This document shows positions 33,475 to 42,543 of a DNA stretch of 64,000 nucleotides, in pieces (the stretch's first letter is position 1; each line of letters opens with the position of its first letter). Under the pieces are notes generated by a model, which was not told the DNA's origin, did no database searches, and saw nothing but the letters and a program-made list of their open reading frames with translations. The DNA is taken from the NCBI GenBank assembly GCA_018436925.1, contig JAHDKI010000001.1, forward strand, positions 62,001 to 126,000, in the 5' to 3' direction. Origin of the DNA: Syntrophaceae bacterium (GTDB lineage: Bacteria > Desulfobacterota > Syntrophia > Syntrophales > Smithellaceae). A program made the position numbers and the translations under genes.

Positions 33475-35541
33475 TTAAAAATCAGCATTGGTGCGGCGGT
33501 TGCGCAGTTCGGCCAGCTTGCCTTTGTTCCATCCGGAAATTTTGCTGTAATATTTGGTCAGGCGCGCAATGCCTTCGACGTCGGTTGACCCGCAGATCGG
33601 ACAGGCGTTGGAAAGCCCCGGCGAGGTTTCGCCGCAGGCAAGACAGGAGGTAAACTCCGGCAGGAAGTCGAGCTGTCGGTTCTGGGTGGTTTCAAAGACA
33701 TCGCGAATGAAGCGGCCAAGCGCGGCGGCATCCGGAGGGGTCATGTCCAGCTGAAGGTGGGTGACCACTTCTCCCTCGATGAACGGATGGAAGCGTCCCT
33801 CGGTGCGGACGCGGTCCAGTGGGTCAACCTGCGCCGACACGTTCAGATGCGTCGAGTTGGTGTAGTACACGGCGCCGGCTGCGATGTCGCCCTGTACATA
33901 CCGGCCGGCGGCCGGCGAGTGATATTTCAGATCCAGTCGGGCGAAACGGTATGCAGTGGTCTCCGCGGGTGACTGTTCCACAACCAGATGCATGCCGGTC
34001 TGCCGGCTCAAGCGATCCGTCTCTTTCTGTAAAAACGATGTCAGTTTCAGAGCGAACGCCTGCGCTTCCGGCGACGAATGCAGCTGGGCGCCTGTCATGA
34101 TCCAGGCCAGCTCATTTAAGCCGACCAGTCCGATGATATAGGTCGTCCGGTTCATCCTCAGGAAGGACTGGCCGTCCGCATCCATGGCCAAAACGGCCAG
34201 CGGTCCCTGTTCCGCATAAGACAAAAGCTTTTCAAGAAAATCTTTTTTCTGCACATGGGCGTCGACCGCCATCTCCAGAAGCGCCGTCAAACCGTCGAAA
34301 AGCTTGCTTTCATCGGCGGCGGCTTTGTATCCGAGCCTGGGCAGATTCAGGGTGACGCTCTGCGCCGAGGCCCGGCGCCACAGCCAGGGCTTGTCCATCT
34401 CGCCCTTTTCAACCGCCTGCGAAAGAAAAGACCGTCTTAAGCATCCTTCCGCCGGCACGGCTGCGTCCCGGTCAAAAACGAAACAGGTGTTGCCCTTGCG
34501 GGCGGCGACGTCGCAGGCCAGGCGCAGAAAGTCCTCCGTGTTCGGCTGGTCCCAGAAGGCTTGGGTGATGTGCAAAAGCGGACGGGGCAGAATGAAGGGC
34601 TTGCCGGTGGCGTCCCCTTTTTTAAACACTTCAAAAATAGCGCGCGCGAAACGCTGCGATTCAAACGCGTAGTCGCGGTATCTTTTGCCGGTGGGCTTGC
34701 CTTCCGGCCCGATGGCGGGAAGATCCGCCCAGACGACCGGCATATCGTAATACAGGTGAATGTCCGTGTACAACGCCTGGCCGCCGCGCGTGGCAGAAAG
34801 CTGAGAGAATTCATAAACCAGCATCTGGGCGAACTGGCGCACTTCCTTGTCGGATTTGTCCGTGAGATACGGGGCAAAAGAAATATTGAGCGCGTCCCAG
34901 CCGATCGTTCCCGTGAAATGCCCTTGCAGGACGGCGCTGAAGCGGACCATGTGCGCAAGCAGAACTTCCGCATGCTTGGCCGGTTTGGCGGAATTGATGG
35001 CATGGGGCAGATTCAGGCCGAATCGTTTAAGATATTCGAGTGTCTGGCAGCAGCTGTAAGGCCGGTCGATGTATCCCAGCCCGTGAATGTGCAGATCTCC
35101 CGCCGTGTGCGCTTCTCCGACCGCGATGGAAAAAACGTCGTAGAGGGAAAATTCCTTCTTGATGCCTTCGGCGAAAAGTAGATTGGTGCCTTCCGGCGAA
35201 TGAGGCGTGTTGGCGTTTTCCTTGTTCTGGTGCAAAATCAGCTGCCGCACGTCATACAGCGGAAAACCGAGGCGTCCGTGCAGGCGGCGCTCTTTTTCCA
35301 GGCCGCGCTCGATGAGCTTGGCATTGACCAGCTCGCGCACCAGCGATGTGGTCAGAAGGCCGATGCCTGAGGCGACAATCTGCTTTTCGACGTCCTTGGA
35401 GATTTCGGCGGCCAGCAGATAGTCTATATCCGCTTCTCGCAAGAGGGCGTCGACAATGCGCTGCCGGTTCCACGGCGCGATCTCTTCGCCCGAGGTGCGG
35501 ATGAACAAAGTCAAATCAGTGGTTTCGGATTCGGTGACCAT
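33475..35541 (-). CDS. nrdD: Anaerobic (class III) ribonucleoside-triphosphate reductase
   Basis: A 688-residue NrdD, which makes deoxynucleotides without oxygen. An N-terminal ATP-cone (about 10-95) is followed by the barrel. The C-terminal zinc site has CLAC and CPIC pairs, and the radical glycine is G670 in KISGWNKGK, the archaeal/Thermotoga style of the motif. Its activase NrdG is not in the window. It begins 2 bp after the HD-domain gene stop and is coupled to it. The 3' end of this gene contains the right copy of the 30-bp island repeat, and the protein remains intact. No clear ribosome site. Confidence 0.96.
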   Translation of the reverse strand: MVTESETTDLTLFIRTSGEEIAPWNRQRIVDALLREADIDYLLAAEISKDVEKQIVASGIGLLTTSLVRELVNAKLIERGLEKERRLHGRLGFPLYDVRQLILHQNKENANTPHSPEGTNLLFAEGIKKEFSLYDVFSIAVGEAHTAGDLHIHGLGYIDRPYSCCQTLEYLKRFGLNLPHAINSAKPAKHAEVLLAHMVRFSAVLQGHFTGTIGWDALNISFAPYLTDKSDKEVRQFAQMLVYEFSQLSATRGGQALYTDIHLYYDMPVVWADLPAIGPEGKPTGKRYRDYAFESQRFARAIFEVFKKGDATGKPFILPRPLLHITQAFWDQPNTEDFLRLACDVAARKGNTCFVFDRDAAVPAEGCLRRSFLSQAVEKGEMDKPWLWRRASAQSVTLNLPRLGYKAAADESKLFDGLTALLEMAVDAHVQKKDFLEKLLSYAEQGPLAVLAMDADGQSFLRMNRTTYIIGLVGLNELAWIMTGAQLHSSPEAQAFALKLTSFLQKETDRLSRQTGMHLVVEQSPAETTAYRFARLDLKYHSPAAGRYVQGDIAAGAVYYTNSTHLNVSAQVDPLDRVRTEGRFHPFIEGEVVTHLQLDMTPPDAAALGRFIRDVFETTQNRQLDFLPEFTSCLACGETSPGLSNACPICGSTDVEGIARLTKYYSKISGWNKGKLAELRNRRTNADF
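33488..33517 (+). repeat. 30-bp direct repeat, right copy (within nrdD 3' end)
   Basis: Identical in 29 of 30 bases to 17832-17861 and in the same orientation. It encodes LAELRNRRTN of NrdD, ending 10 bases before the stop codon. Probable target site of the island. Confidence 0.75.
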
Positions 35542-35543
35542 GG

Positions 35544-36962
35544 CTACACGTTGGTGGGAATGGATTTGTCGGGATTGCCCAGCGCCACTTCCGCCGCCCT
35601 GGCCAGCTCCGTGTCGTGGTCGTGATTGAGGGCGAACACGCGGAAGTGGCGTACACGGGCGGGGATGAAACGATAGATTTCAGCCAGCGGCTCCGCGGAG
35701 ATCTGACCGGTTGCGGGATTGTAGATATTGATGCGCTTTCCCGGTTCGGCGATCGGATTGATCGGCCGAGGGTCCTGCGTGGCGACATCCACCCGGAAAG
35801 GCAGTTTCCGGAGTTTTGCCGGCAGATGGCTGCGGATTTTTTCTTCGTAATGAGCCGCGCCCGGAAACGCCATGCCCGGCTGCATCGTGTCCACGGAGAT
35901 TTCCGAGGCGAAGGCCATGCGCCATTTCACTTCACGCGCGTGGATTTTCTGCCACTCGCGGGCCAGCCTGCGTTTTTGAGCGTCTTTGCCGGCGAGCCAG
36001 CGCTGCATCTCGCTGAAGAGCGACCATTCATCGCAATACAGATAAGCGTCGAGATCGGCCAGCGGGCTGTGCGGGTAAAGCAGCGAAAGCGTGTCGGAAA
36101 AAATTTCCTGCAGATGCAGGTCAAGCGCGCGGGTCGTGCGGTGAAAATAGACATTGCTGTAAAGATTGAGCCGCGCGTTGAGAAAGCGCCGAAGGGCCGA
36201 AATGCCCGAAGAATGCAGAGTGATGCCTTCCGGCGTGAAAAACGTGTAATAGCGCAGGCGGGGCATGTCGATCATATCCAGCGAAAACCCGGTCATATAC
36301 GCGTCGCGCTGGACATAATCGAGATTGTCCACCGTGTAAATGCCGGAAAAAAGCTGCCGAAGCCACTTGAGCCAGCGAGGCTGGCGGTCGGGCGCGCGGC
36401 CGTCGGGCATTTTGATCAGATAGGCGATCTGTCGCGGATCGAGTTTCTCGCCCCGGGCGAAAGCCCCGGAAGGGCCGCGCCGGATGCGGGATATTGCCGG
36501 GCCGAGTTTCTTGACGATGATCTGCTGGCCGATCATTTCATGGGTGAGATGCCAGCGGCTTAAATAATGCTCGTCGAAGAAGTGGCCGAACGGGCCGTGG
36601 CCGACATCGTGCAGCAGGCCCGCGAGCCGGAGCAATTCCTCGACGTAATTGTAAGAAGGCGCGTCCTTGCAGGTTTCTTTCAGGCTCGGGTAAAGCTGAC
36701 GGGCGAATTCGCCCGCCACATGCATCGTTCCAAGGGAATGCTGAAAGCGCGTATGCTCCGCGGCAGGATACACCCATCGCGCGCTTTGGAGCTGATAGAT
36801 GCGACGCAGGCGCTGCATCCAGGGAGAATCGAGAATATCTTTTTCCGTCTGTTCACGCGGGTCGCCGTCGGACGGCACCGTGAAAAACGCGTAGGAATGA
36901 ATGGGGTCGGCAATCAACGCCATTCCGGCATAGGTATTGGATGTCAGAAAGGATTTTTCCAT
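35544..36962 (-). CDS. HD-domain phosphohydrolase (SAMHD1/dGTPase-like)
   Basis: A 472-residue HD protein. The metal-binding residues are in HTRFQHS and LLHDVGHGPFGH, with a later Asp in NLDYVQRDAYMTGF. This is the pattern of deoxynucleotide triphosphohydrolases (SAMHD1/YwfO type). It lies directly upstream of nrdD, so the pair may make and trim dNTP pools together (inference). The first ATG has a poor ribosome site; Met14 (MALIADPIHSY) is an alternative start. Confidence 0.9.
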   Translation of the reverse strand: MEKSFLTSNTYAGMALIADPIHSYAFFTVPSDGDPREQTEKDILDSPWMQRLRRIYQLQSARWVYPAAEHTRFQHSLGTMHVAGEFARQLYPSLKETCKDAPSYNYVEELLRLAGLLHDVGHGPFGHFFDEHYLSRWHLTHEMIGQQIIVKKLGPAISRIRRGPSGAFARGEKLDPRQIAYLIKMPDGRAPDRQPRWLKWLRQLFSGIYTVDNLDYVQRDAYMTGFSLDMIDMPRLRYYTFFTPEGITLHSSGISALRRFLNARLNLYSNVYFHRTTRALDLHLQEIFSDTLSLLYPHSPLADLDAYLYCDEWSLFSEMQRWLAGKDAQKRRLAREWQKIHAREVKWRMAFASEISVDTMQPGMAFPGAAHYEEKIRSHLPAKLRKLPFRVDVATQDPRPINPIAEPGKRINIYNPATGQISAEPLAEIYRFIPARVRHFRVFALNHDHDTELARAAEVALGNPDKSIPTNV

Positions 36963-37034
36963 GTCGGTCGTTTACAATATTCCATCTGAAATATCAAATT
37001 TTATGATGGGCGCGAGCGGGTTGCGACAAAAAAA

Positions 37035-37062
37035 TTGACAGATTCGGGCGTTATGGTATCAC
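37035..37062 (+). promoter_or_regulatory. Probable sigma-70 promoter of the acyl-CoA ligase gene
   Basis: TTGACA (37035-37040), 16-base spacer, TATCAC (37057-37062), about 40 bp before the ATG. The -10 is weak. Confidence 0.45.
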
Positions 37063-37101
37063 AAACCCCGTAACGAATTCATCACTCCGGAGACCTCACG
37101 C

Positions 37102-39189
37102 ATGGACAAGTTTTTTTCCCCTTCCGCCGTCGCCGTGATCGGAGCCAGTCCGCGCGAAGGCAGTCTGGGCGGTCAGATCATCACCAATCTTCGATACGGA
37201 TATCCGGGGAAAATTTATCCCGTGAACCCCAACCACAAAGAGATCCAAACCCTGCCGGCCTATGCTTCCGTCGCGGAGATTCCCGGGCCGGTCGATCTGG
37301 CGATTGTCATCGTGCCCGCGCCCGCCGTTTGCGATGCGCTCGAGGCCTGCGGTGCAAAAGGCATCCGCCGGGTCATCATCGAGAGCGCAGGATTCGCTGA
37401 AACAGGCCCTGAAGGCCGCGCTCTGCAGGAGCGCTGTCTGGCCGTGGCGCGAAAACAGGGCATCCGCATCTGGGGGCCCAACTGCATGGGCCTGGTCGAT
37501 GTGCCCCGCAAATTCTTTTTCACGTTCATGCATCCCAACATTTACAAAGACGGGTTGATTTCCGGACGGATATCCATGGTTGTGCAAAGCGGCATGCTCT
37601 CGGCCGGTTTTCTGGCCGATCTCATGAGCGAACGCGCGGTCGGCATCGCCAAGGCCTGCTCCATCGGCAACAAAATCGACATCGACGAATGCGATGTTCT
37701 GGAATACTTGATTCAGGATGAAGAAACCGACGCCATCGCTCTGTATCTTGAATCGATCGTCCGGGGGCGCCGGTTTCTTATGCTGGCGTCTCGCTGTGCC
37801 AAGCCGATTGTGCTGCTCAAGGGCGGGAAAAGCTCGGCGGGCGCGAAGGCGGCGCTTTCGCACACTTCGAGTCTGGCCGGAAACGCGAGGCTGCAGGATT
37901 CTCTTTTGCAGCTTGCCGGCGTGACGATTGCGCGGGATTTCCAGCAGATGATGGAAGTCGCCCGCGCGCTCGCGATGATCGGCAAAACGCCGCCCCGGTG
38001 CCGCACGGCCATCCTCACCTTCAGCGGCGGGGCGGGCATTTTATCCTGCGATCTGCTCGAAGCGCAGGGACTTCAGGTGGCGGACCTGTCGCCTTCGACG
38101 AAAGAGGAGTTGGCCAAGGTCTTTCCCGAGTGGCTTCCCGCGTCCAACCCGGTGGACATGTTTCCCGCCTTTGCATTAAACGGAGCCGTCGCCACGTATG
38201 ACGGCGCGTTTCGGGCCGTTGTGAAAGACCCGAAGGTCGATGTCCTGTTTTTGCATTTTTTTGTCGGACTATATCCCAATTACGACCGCCTGAAGCTTTT
38301 CAAAGAACTGGCCGACCGGGAAGGAAAGGTTTTGATTCTCTGGGTGATCGGCCGGCGCGACGCGCTTCGCGACTTCAAGCGCGAAGCTCAGGAGGCGTCG
38401 ATTCCCGCGCACGGCGAGCTGTTTCGCGCGGTGGAATGCCTGGCCTATGCGTCGCGGTACGCTCCGTCGCGAAAGTCCCCGGCGCTCATTGGAAAACGAC
38501 CGGCGGGCGGGTTGTCCGATCGCGCCGCCACGCTGTTGGCCAGGGAGCCCGGCCGCGTCTGGGATGAGTGCGCAAGCAAAAAGCTTTTAAAGGCTTTGGG
38601 CATCGCCGTGGTCAAAGAGAAAATCGTCGGCTCGCAGGCCGAAGCGCTGGCGGCGGCGAAGCGTTTGGGATTTCCCGTCGTGCTCAAGGGGCTGGTTGAA
38701 GGCGGCGTTCACAAAACGGAGGCCGGGTTGGTGATGCTGAACCTCGCTTCGCCTGCGCTGCTCAAGCAGTCCTTTGCCGTTTTAAAAAAGCGGCTCCGGG
38801 GCGCAGGACGGATTTTGATTCAGCGTCAGATCCCGTCCGACTATGAACTCATTGCCGGTGTGGTGCGCGATGCGCAGTTCGGACCCTGCGTCATGTTCGG
38901 GTTGGGCGGCATCTTTGCGGAGCTGCAGAAGGATGTGGTTTTCGCGCCTGCGCCGCTGTCGACGGCGACCGCCAAAGCCCTGATCGGACGCATTTCGGGA
39001 CACAAGTTGCTTTCCGGGTTCCGCGGGCAGGCGCCGTTGGATCTTCGGTCGATGGCGGACATTCTGACGGCGCTGGGCCGGCTGGCGGCGAGCCGCCCCG
39101 ATATTGACGCCATCGACATCAATCCGCTGGCCGTGTATCGAGGGAAACCGGTCGCCGTCGATGCGACGGTGATTCTACGCGAGCTGTGA
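37102..39189 (+). CDS. ADP-forming acetate/acyl-CoA ligase (fused alpha-beta)
   Basis: A 695-residue one-chain ADP-forming acyl-CoA synthetase, which turns acyl-CoA, ADP and phosphate into acid, CoA and ATP. It is a main ATP-gaining step in fermenters. The N-terminus is a CoA-binding domain (VAVIGASPREGSLGG), then succinyl-CoA-ligase-like domains with the phosphohistidine stretch SHTSSLAGN. The C-terminal ATP-grasp part (about 485-695) has GFPVVLKGLVEGGVHKTEAG and DINPLAVY. The acid cannot be told; acetate, propionate or aromatic acids are all possible. No close promoter partner genes. Confidence 0.93.
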   Translation: MDKFFSPSAVAVIGASPREGSLGGQIITNLRYGYPGKIYPVNPNHKEIQTLPAYASVAEIPGPVDLAIVIVPAPAVCDALEACGAKGIRRVIIESAGFAETGPEGRALQERCLAVARKQGIRIWGPNCMGLVDVPRKFFFTFMHPNIYKDGLISGRISMVVQSGMLSAGFLADLMSERAVGIAKACSIGNKIDIDECDVLEYLIQDEETDAIALYLESIVRGRRFLMLASRCAKPIVLLKGGKSSAGAKAALSHTSSLAGNARLQDSLLQLAGVTIARDFQQMMEVARALAMIGKTPPRCRTAILTFSGGAGILSCDLLEAQGLQVADLSPSTKEELAKVFPEWLPASNPVDMFPAFALNGAVATYDGAFRAVVKDPKVDVLFLHFFVGLYPNYDRLKLFKELADREGKVLILWVIGRRDALRDFKREAQEASIPAHGELFRAVECLAYASRYAPSRKSPALIGKRPAGGLSDRAATLLAREPGRVWDECASKKLLKALGIAVVKEKIVGSQAEALAAAKRLGFPVVLKGLVEGGVHKTEAGLVMLNLASPALLKQSFAVLKKRLRGAGRILIQRQIPSDYELIAGVVRDAQFGPCVMFGLGGIFAELQKDVVFAPAPLSTATAKALIGRISGHKLLSGFRGQAPLDLRSMADILTALGRLAASRPDIDAIDINPLAVYRGKPVAVDATVILREL

Positions 39190-39383
39190 AAGCCGGCCTT
39201 TTCGCGATCCCGCCTGTTGACCTTAAAAAGCGCGGCATGAACCACGATACGCACCGGGATCTGCGCCGTCTAAAAACCTGTTCTCTAACACGGGGGATTG
39301 TGCTAGACAGAAAAACCGTTCGGTCCTGTGCGCAGCGACCGGACGTTTCACCAAACATCATTCATCAGAAAAGGAGAAAAGGC

Positions 39384-40283
39384 ATGACTGGAAAAACGGC
39401 GTCGAAGAATGGATGGTTGCGGCGGAGCACCGAGTGCCTGTGTCTTGTTGCCGTGCTGTTTCTTGTTTGGGCAACCGCCGCATCGGCCGCCAAAGAGGGC
39501 CCCAAAGAGGTGGTTGCGCGATGGGGGAAATCGGTGATTACCAACGAGGATCTCGACCTGCGCATCAAGAATTATCCGCCGGAAATCCAGGAACGTCTTA
39601 AAGATCCGGGACAACGCAAACAATACATTGAAAGCCTGATTCAGATCTTGACCGCCGGGGCGGAGGCCCGCGCCCAGAAAATCGACAAAGACAAGGAAGT
39701 GTCCGTCCGGATCGCCGACATGGTGAATTCCATCCTGCTTCAGGAGTACATCAATCGAAAGCTCAAAAACCTGGCGCCTTCGACGGAGGAAGACGTCAAA
39801 GCCTTTTTCGACGCCCATAAAGACGAGTACGTGACCCCGGTTTTCATTCACGCCCAGCATATCCTGATTGAAGCCAAACCCAACGCCACTGAAGAGCAGG
39901 TCGCCGAAGCCAGAGCGAAAGCCGAGAAAGTCTACGACGAAATCGCCGCCGGCGGCGATTTCGGAAATCTGGCCCGGCAATACTCCGACGACAAAGAAAC
40001 CCGCGAACAGGGGGGCGATCTGGGTCTTTTCCGCGCCGACCAGATGGTTCCGGAGTTTTCCGGTCCTGTCTTCATGATGAAGAAAGACGATCTCGGCAAA
40101 CCCTTCAGAACGCCTTTCGGATTTCATGTGGTGAAGGTCAACGATCTGATTCCGGCCCGTCAGATGGAATTGAACGATGTCAAAGACGATGTGCAAACGC
40201 GTTTGGAAAATGAAAAGCGCGAAAAATTCGTTTACGGTGAACTGGAGCGGTTGAAAAAGAAATATAAAGTCGAGATTTACTAG
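39384..40283 (+). CDS. PpiC/SurA-type peptidyl-prolyl isomerase, exported
   Basis: A 299-residue periplasmic foldase. The N-terminal signal or anchor is at about 19-38 (CLVAVLFLVWATAASA), then a SurA-like helical region. The parvulin domain lies at about 150-250, with AQHILIEAK, LARQYSDDKETREQGGDLGLF and TPFGFHVVKV. It helps outer-membrane proteins fold. AAGGAG lies before the ATG at 39384; the frame is open upstream to 39186, but that part overlaps the ligase end and was rejected. Confidence 0.92.
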   Translation: MTGKTASKNGWLRRSTECLCLVAVLFLVWATAASAAKEGPKEVVARWGKSVITNEDLDLRIKNYPPEIQERLKDPGQRKQYIESLIQILTAGAEARAQKIDKDKEVSVRIADMVNSILLQEYINRKLKNLAPSTEEDVKAFFDAHKDEYVTPVFIHAQHILIEAKPNATEEQVAEARAKAEKVYDEIAAGGDFGNLARQYSDDKETREQGGDLGLFRADQMVPEFSGPVFMMKKDDLGKPFRTPFGFHVVKVNDLIPARQMELNDVKDDVQTRLENEKREKFVYGELERLKKKYKVEIY

Positions 40284-40335
40284 CGGCTTCAAGCCTTCGG
40301 CCGAGAAGCGAAACGATCCCCGAGAATCGGAGCAT

Positions 40336-40368
40336 AAAAAAGGAACGGTTTGAACCCGTTCCTTTTTT
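40336..40368. terminator. Bidirectional rho-independent terminator
   Basis: Arms AAAAAAGGAACGG (40336-40348) and CCGTTCCTTTTTT (40356-40368), a perfect 13-bp stem flanked by A and T runs. It serves the isomerase gene (plus) and the convergent amidase gene (minus). Confidence 0.92.
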
Positions 40369-40390
40369 ATTCCGTCTGTGCGCTATGGCC

Positions 40391-41917
40391 TCACGATTTC
40401 AATCCCGGAGGCGGCGTGAAGCCGCCCAGCGCTTTTTCCATCTTTTCGGCCAGATCCAACGTCGTGGCGTCTTCCAGATACGGCCCCAGAATCTGCGCCC
40501 CGACAGGCAGGCCGTCGTTTGTCTTTCCGATCGGGATGACGGTTGCGGGGCAACCCGACAGTGTGGCGGGAGAAATCCACTTGAAGGTTTCGGCATAATA
40601 GCGGGGTTTGTCGGAAGCATAGACCACCCGGCCCCACATGTTGCGGTCGTGATTGTGGGGGAAGGCCGCAACACAGTTGGCCGGCAGGAGGAAGGCGTCG
40701 AACGTCTTGAAATACTGCTGCCAGGCCAGGCGCGATTTCAGCCTGCGCACGCCGAGGCTGAACCAGTCTTTGTGTGAAACCGTCAGACCCTCCACAAAAG
40801 TCCGCTGCGTGTCGCCGTAAGGCATGTAATATAACAGTTTCAGCATATTGATAATCGCCTCGGTGAACACCGGCGCCTGAGACACATAGGCGGCCATCAG
40901 CCTGAAGTAAACATCAAAAACGTCGGCAAAGACGATGCCTTCGGGCCAGCCCTCGTGCAGCTTAACGCCTTCGCGCCTGAGCGCCTGAATCGTCATGGAC
41001 ATCGCGCCGCGAATATCGGGATGAACGGGGCAGAACGGATCGTCCAGGACGTATCCGATTTTGTAGTCTTGAAGTTTCGTCTTGCGGGGAGCCGGCATTT
41101 TCCAGGCGTAAGCCCGGGCGTCTTCGGGGGCGGGGCCCGCGATAAGATTGAACATCAGTTTCAAATCGGCCGCCGAACGGGCCAGAGGCCCGACCACCGC
41201 CAGATCGTTCAATCCCGTCAGATTGACCGACGGCGGCACCAGCGACGGCAGAGGGGGGATTGATCCCTGGAAGGGAACGGTATTGAGAGAGGGTTTGTGG
41301 CCGTAAACGCCGCAGAAATTGGCCGGTGTGCGGATGGACCCGGCCAGATCCGCGCCCAGCTCCAGAAACCCCATCCCGGCCGCCAGCGCGGCCGCGCCTC
41401 CCCCTGTGGATCCGCCGGAGGTCCGCGTCGTGTCCCAGGGGTTGTTCGTCGTGCCGGCCACTTTATTGTAGGTTTGAATATCGCTTGCGCCGATAGGCGT
41501 ATTGGTTTTGCCGATGATGATCGCGCCCGCGTCCAAAAGACGCTGCACGGCCACCGCGTTTTGCTGCGGCACATAGTCGGACAATTCCGGAAAACCGCAG
41601 GTTGTGCGCAGACCGGCGGTGGCGAACTGATCCTTGATGAGAATCGGCAGGCCGGAAAGCGGCCCCAAAGAGCGTTCAGCCGTCCGGTTTCGGTCGGCCT
41701 TGCGGGCCAGTTTGAGCGCCTGTTCTTCGTTGAGGGTGACAAAAGCGTTGATTTTGTCATTGTGCCTGACGATGCGGCGAAAGACCCGTTCGGTGAGTTC
41801 CCGGGAAGAGATGATGCCTTTTCGAAGGGCTTTGAGGGTCTGTGTTGCCGTTGCGAAATCCGGATCGAACGAAGAACTTCGGCCTGCCGTCTTGGGTGAA
41901 GAAGTCTTTCTTGTCAT
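40391..41917 (-). CDS. Amidase signature family enzyme
   Basis: A 508-residue amidase with a Ser-cisSer-Lys triad: Lys in PILIKDQFATAG, the cis-Ser in TSGGSTGGGAAA, and the nucleophile Ser in DLAGSIRTPANFCG. It hydrolyses an amide to acid and ammonia. It is a stand-alone enzyme: it is not GatA, as there is no gatB/gatC and the length and C-terminus differ. The substrate is unknown. GGGAGG lies 12 bases before the ATG. Confidence 0.92.
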   Translation of the reverse strand: MTRKTSSPKTAGRSSSFDPDFATATQTLKALRKGIISSRELTERVFRRIVRHNDKINAFVTLNEEQALKLARKADRNRTAERSLGPLSGLPILIKDQFATAGLRTTCGFPELSDYVPQQNAVAVQRLLDAGAIIIGKTNTPIGASDIQTYNKVAGTTNNPWDTTRTSGGSTGGGAAALAAGMGFLELGADLAGSIRTPANFCGVYGHKPSLNTVPFQGSIPPLPSLVPPSVNLTGLNDLAVVGPLARSAADLKLMFNLIAGPAPEDARAYAWKMPAPRKTKLQDYKIGYVLDDPFCPVHPDIRGAMSMTIQALRREGVKLHEGWPEGIVFADVFDVYFRLMAAYVSQAPVFTEAIINMLKLLYYMPYGDTQRTFVEGLTVSHKDWFSLGVRRLKSRLAWQQYFKTFDAFLLPANCVAAFPHNHDRNMWGRVVYASDKPRYYAETFKWISPATLSGCPATVIPIGKTNDGLPVGAQILGPYLEDATTLDLAEKMEKALGGFTPPPGLKS

Positions 41918-42040
41918 CGCGAAAAAAGCCTCCCTTCATGGTTTCTGGCGGAAGATGATGACAGAATTCAGAAAACATTTCTACTGAAATGATGGCCTGA
42001 TCTGTGTTATAGGCAAGGCCAGTACGCATGAAGGATAAAC

Positions 42041-42340
42041 ATGGAGTCTCTTAAAGGATCACAGCGAAAGTATCTTCGCGCGCAGGCGCACCATCTGAGT
42101 CCCGTGGTGATCATTGGCGCCAAAGGCGTGACGGATACGCTTCTCGGCTCCGTCGGGGCGGCGCTTTCCGACCACGAGCTCATCAAGGTCAAATTCGGCG
42201 AATTTAAAGAAGCGAAAAAGGAAATCGCGGGCGAAATCGCGGCAAAAACTCAAAGCGAACTGGTCGGCCTGATCGGCAACATTGCCATTTTCTACCGGCA
42301 GCACCCGCTTCCCGAAAAAAGAAAGATCAAAATACCTTAA
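42041..42340 (+). CDS. yhbY: YhbY-type RNA-binding protein (CRM domain)
   Basis: A 99-residue CRM-domain protein. It has the family pattern LKGSQRKYLRAQAHHLSPVV, IGAKGVTD and the GxxG loop region, ending IAIFYRQHP. YhbY binds pre-50S ribosomal particles and helps assembly. AAGGAT precedes the ATG. It is a single gene between convergent and unrelated neighbours. Confidence 0.95.
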   Translation: MESLKGSQRKYLRAQAHHLSPVVIIGAKGVTDTLLGSVGAALSDHELIKVKFGEFKEAKKEIAGEIAAKTQSELVGLIGNIAIFYRQHPLPEKRKIKIP

Positions 42341-42479
42341 GTCCGTTTCGAGGAGGGCAGAATCATCATTTTTATCGGATTGTAAGCCCCACCTGGGGCG
42401 TTTGCGGCCGGCGTGTGAAAAACAAAAAGTTTTTCGCGCGGAAAAAAGTGATGAGCCGGATTAAAAAAAGCGGTTTTAA

Positions 42480-42508
42480 TTGACAAAGGACGATTTCTTC
42501 ATTATTTA
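42480..42508 (+). promoter_or_regulatory. Sigma-70 promoter of the double-PilZ gene
   Basis: TTGACA (42480-42485), 17-base spacer, TATTTA (42503-42508), about 35 bp before the ATG. Confidence 0.65.
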
Positions 42509-42543
42509 GGCCTCATCGGAACAAACAGCGTTCGCGCCCGTAA

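Larger units (their letters stand above)
17832..33517. mobile_element. Putative genomic island (glycyl radical enzyme cluster) inserted at the nrdD 3' end
   Basis: The block between two same-orientation 30-bp repeats (17832-17861 and 33488-33517, 29/30 identical). The right copy is the 3' coding end of nrdD; the left copy is a free-standing duplicate. This is what site-specific insertion at a gene 3' end leaves behind. Inside lie the importer, porin, regulator, Fe-S protein, hypA, glycyl radical enzyme, activase and a lipoprotein, and all four copies of one operator. No integrase or transposase gene is seen inside, so the element may be decayed or mobilised from elsewhere. Confidence 0.5.
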
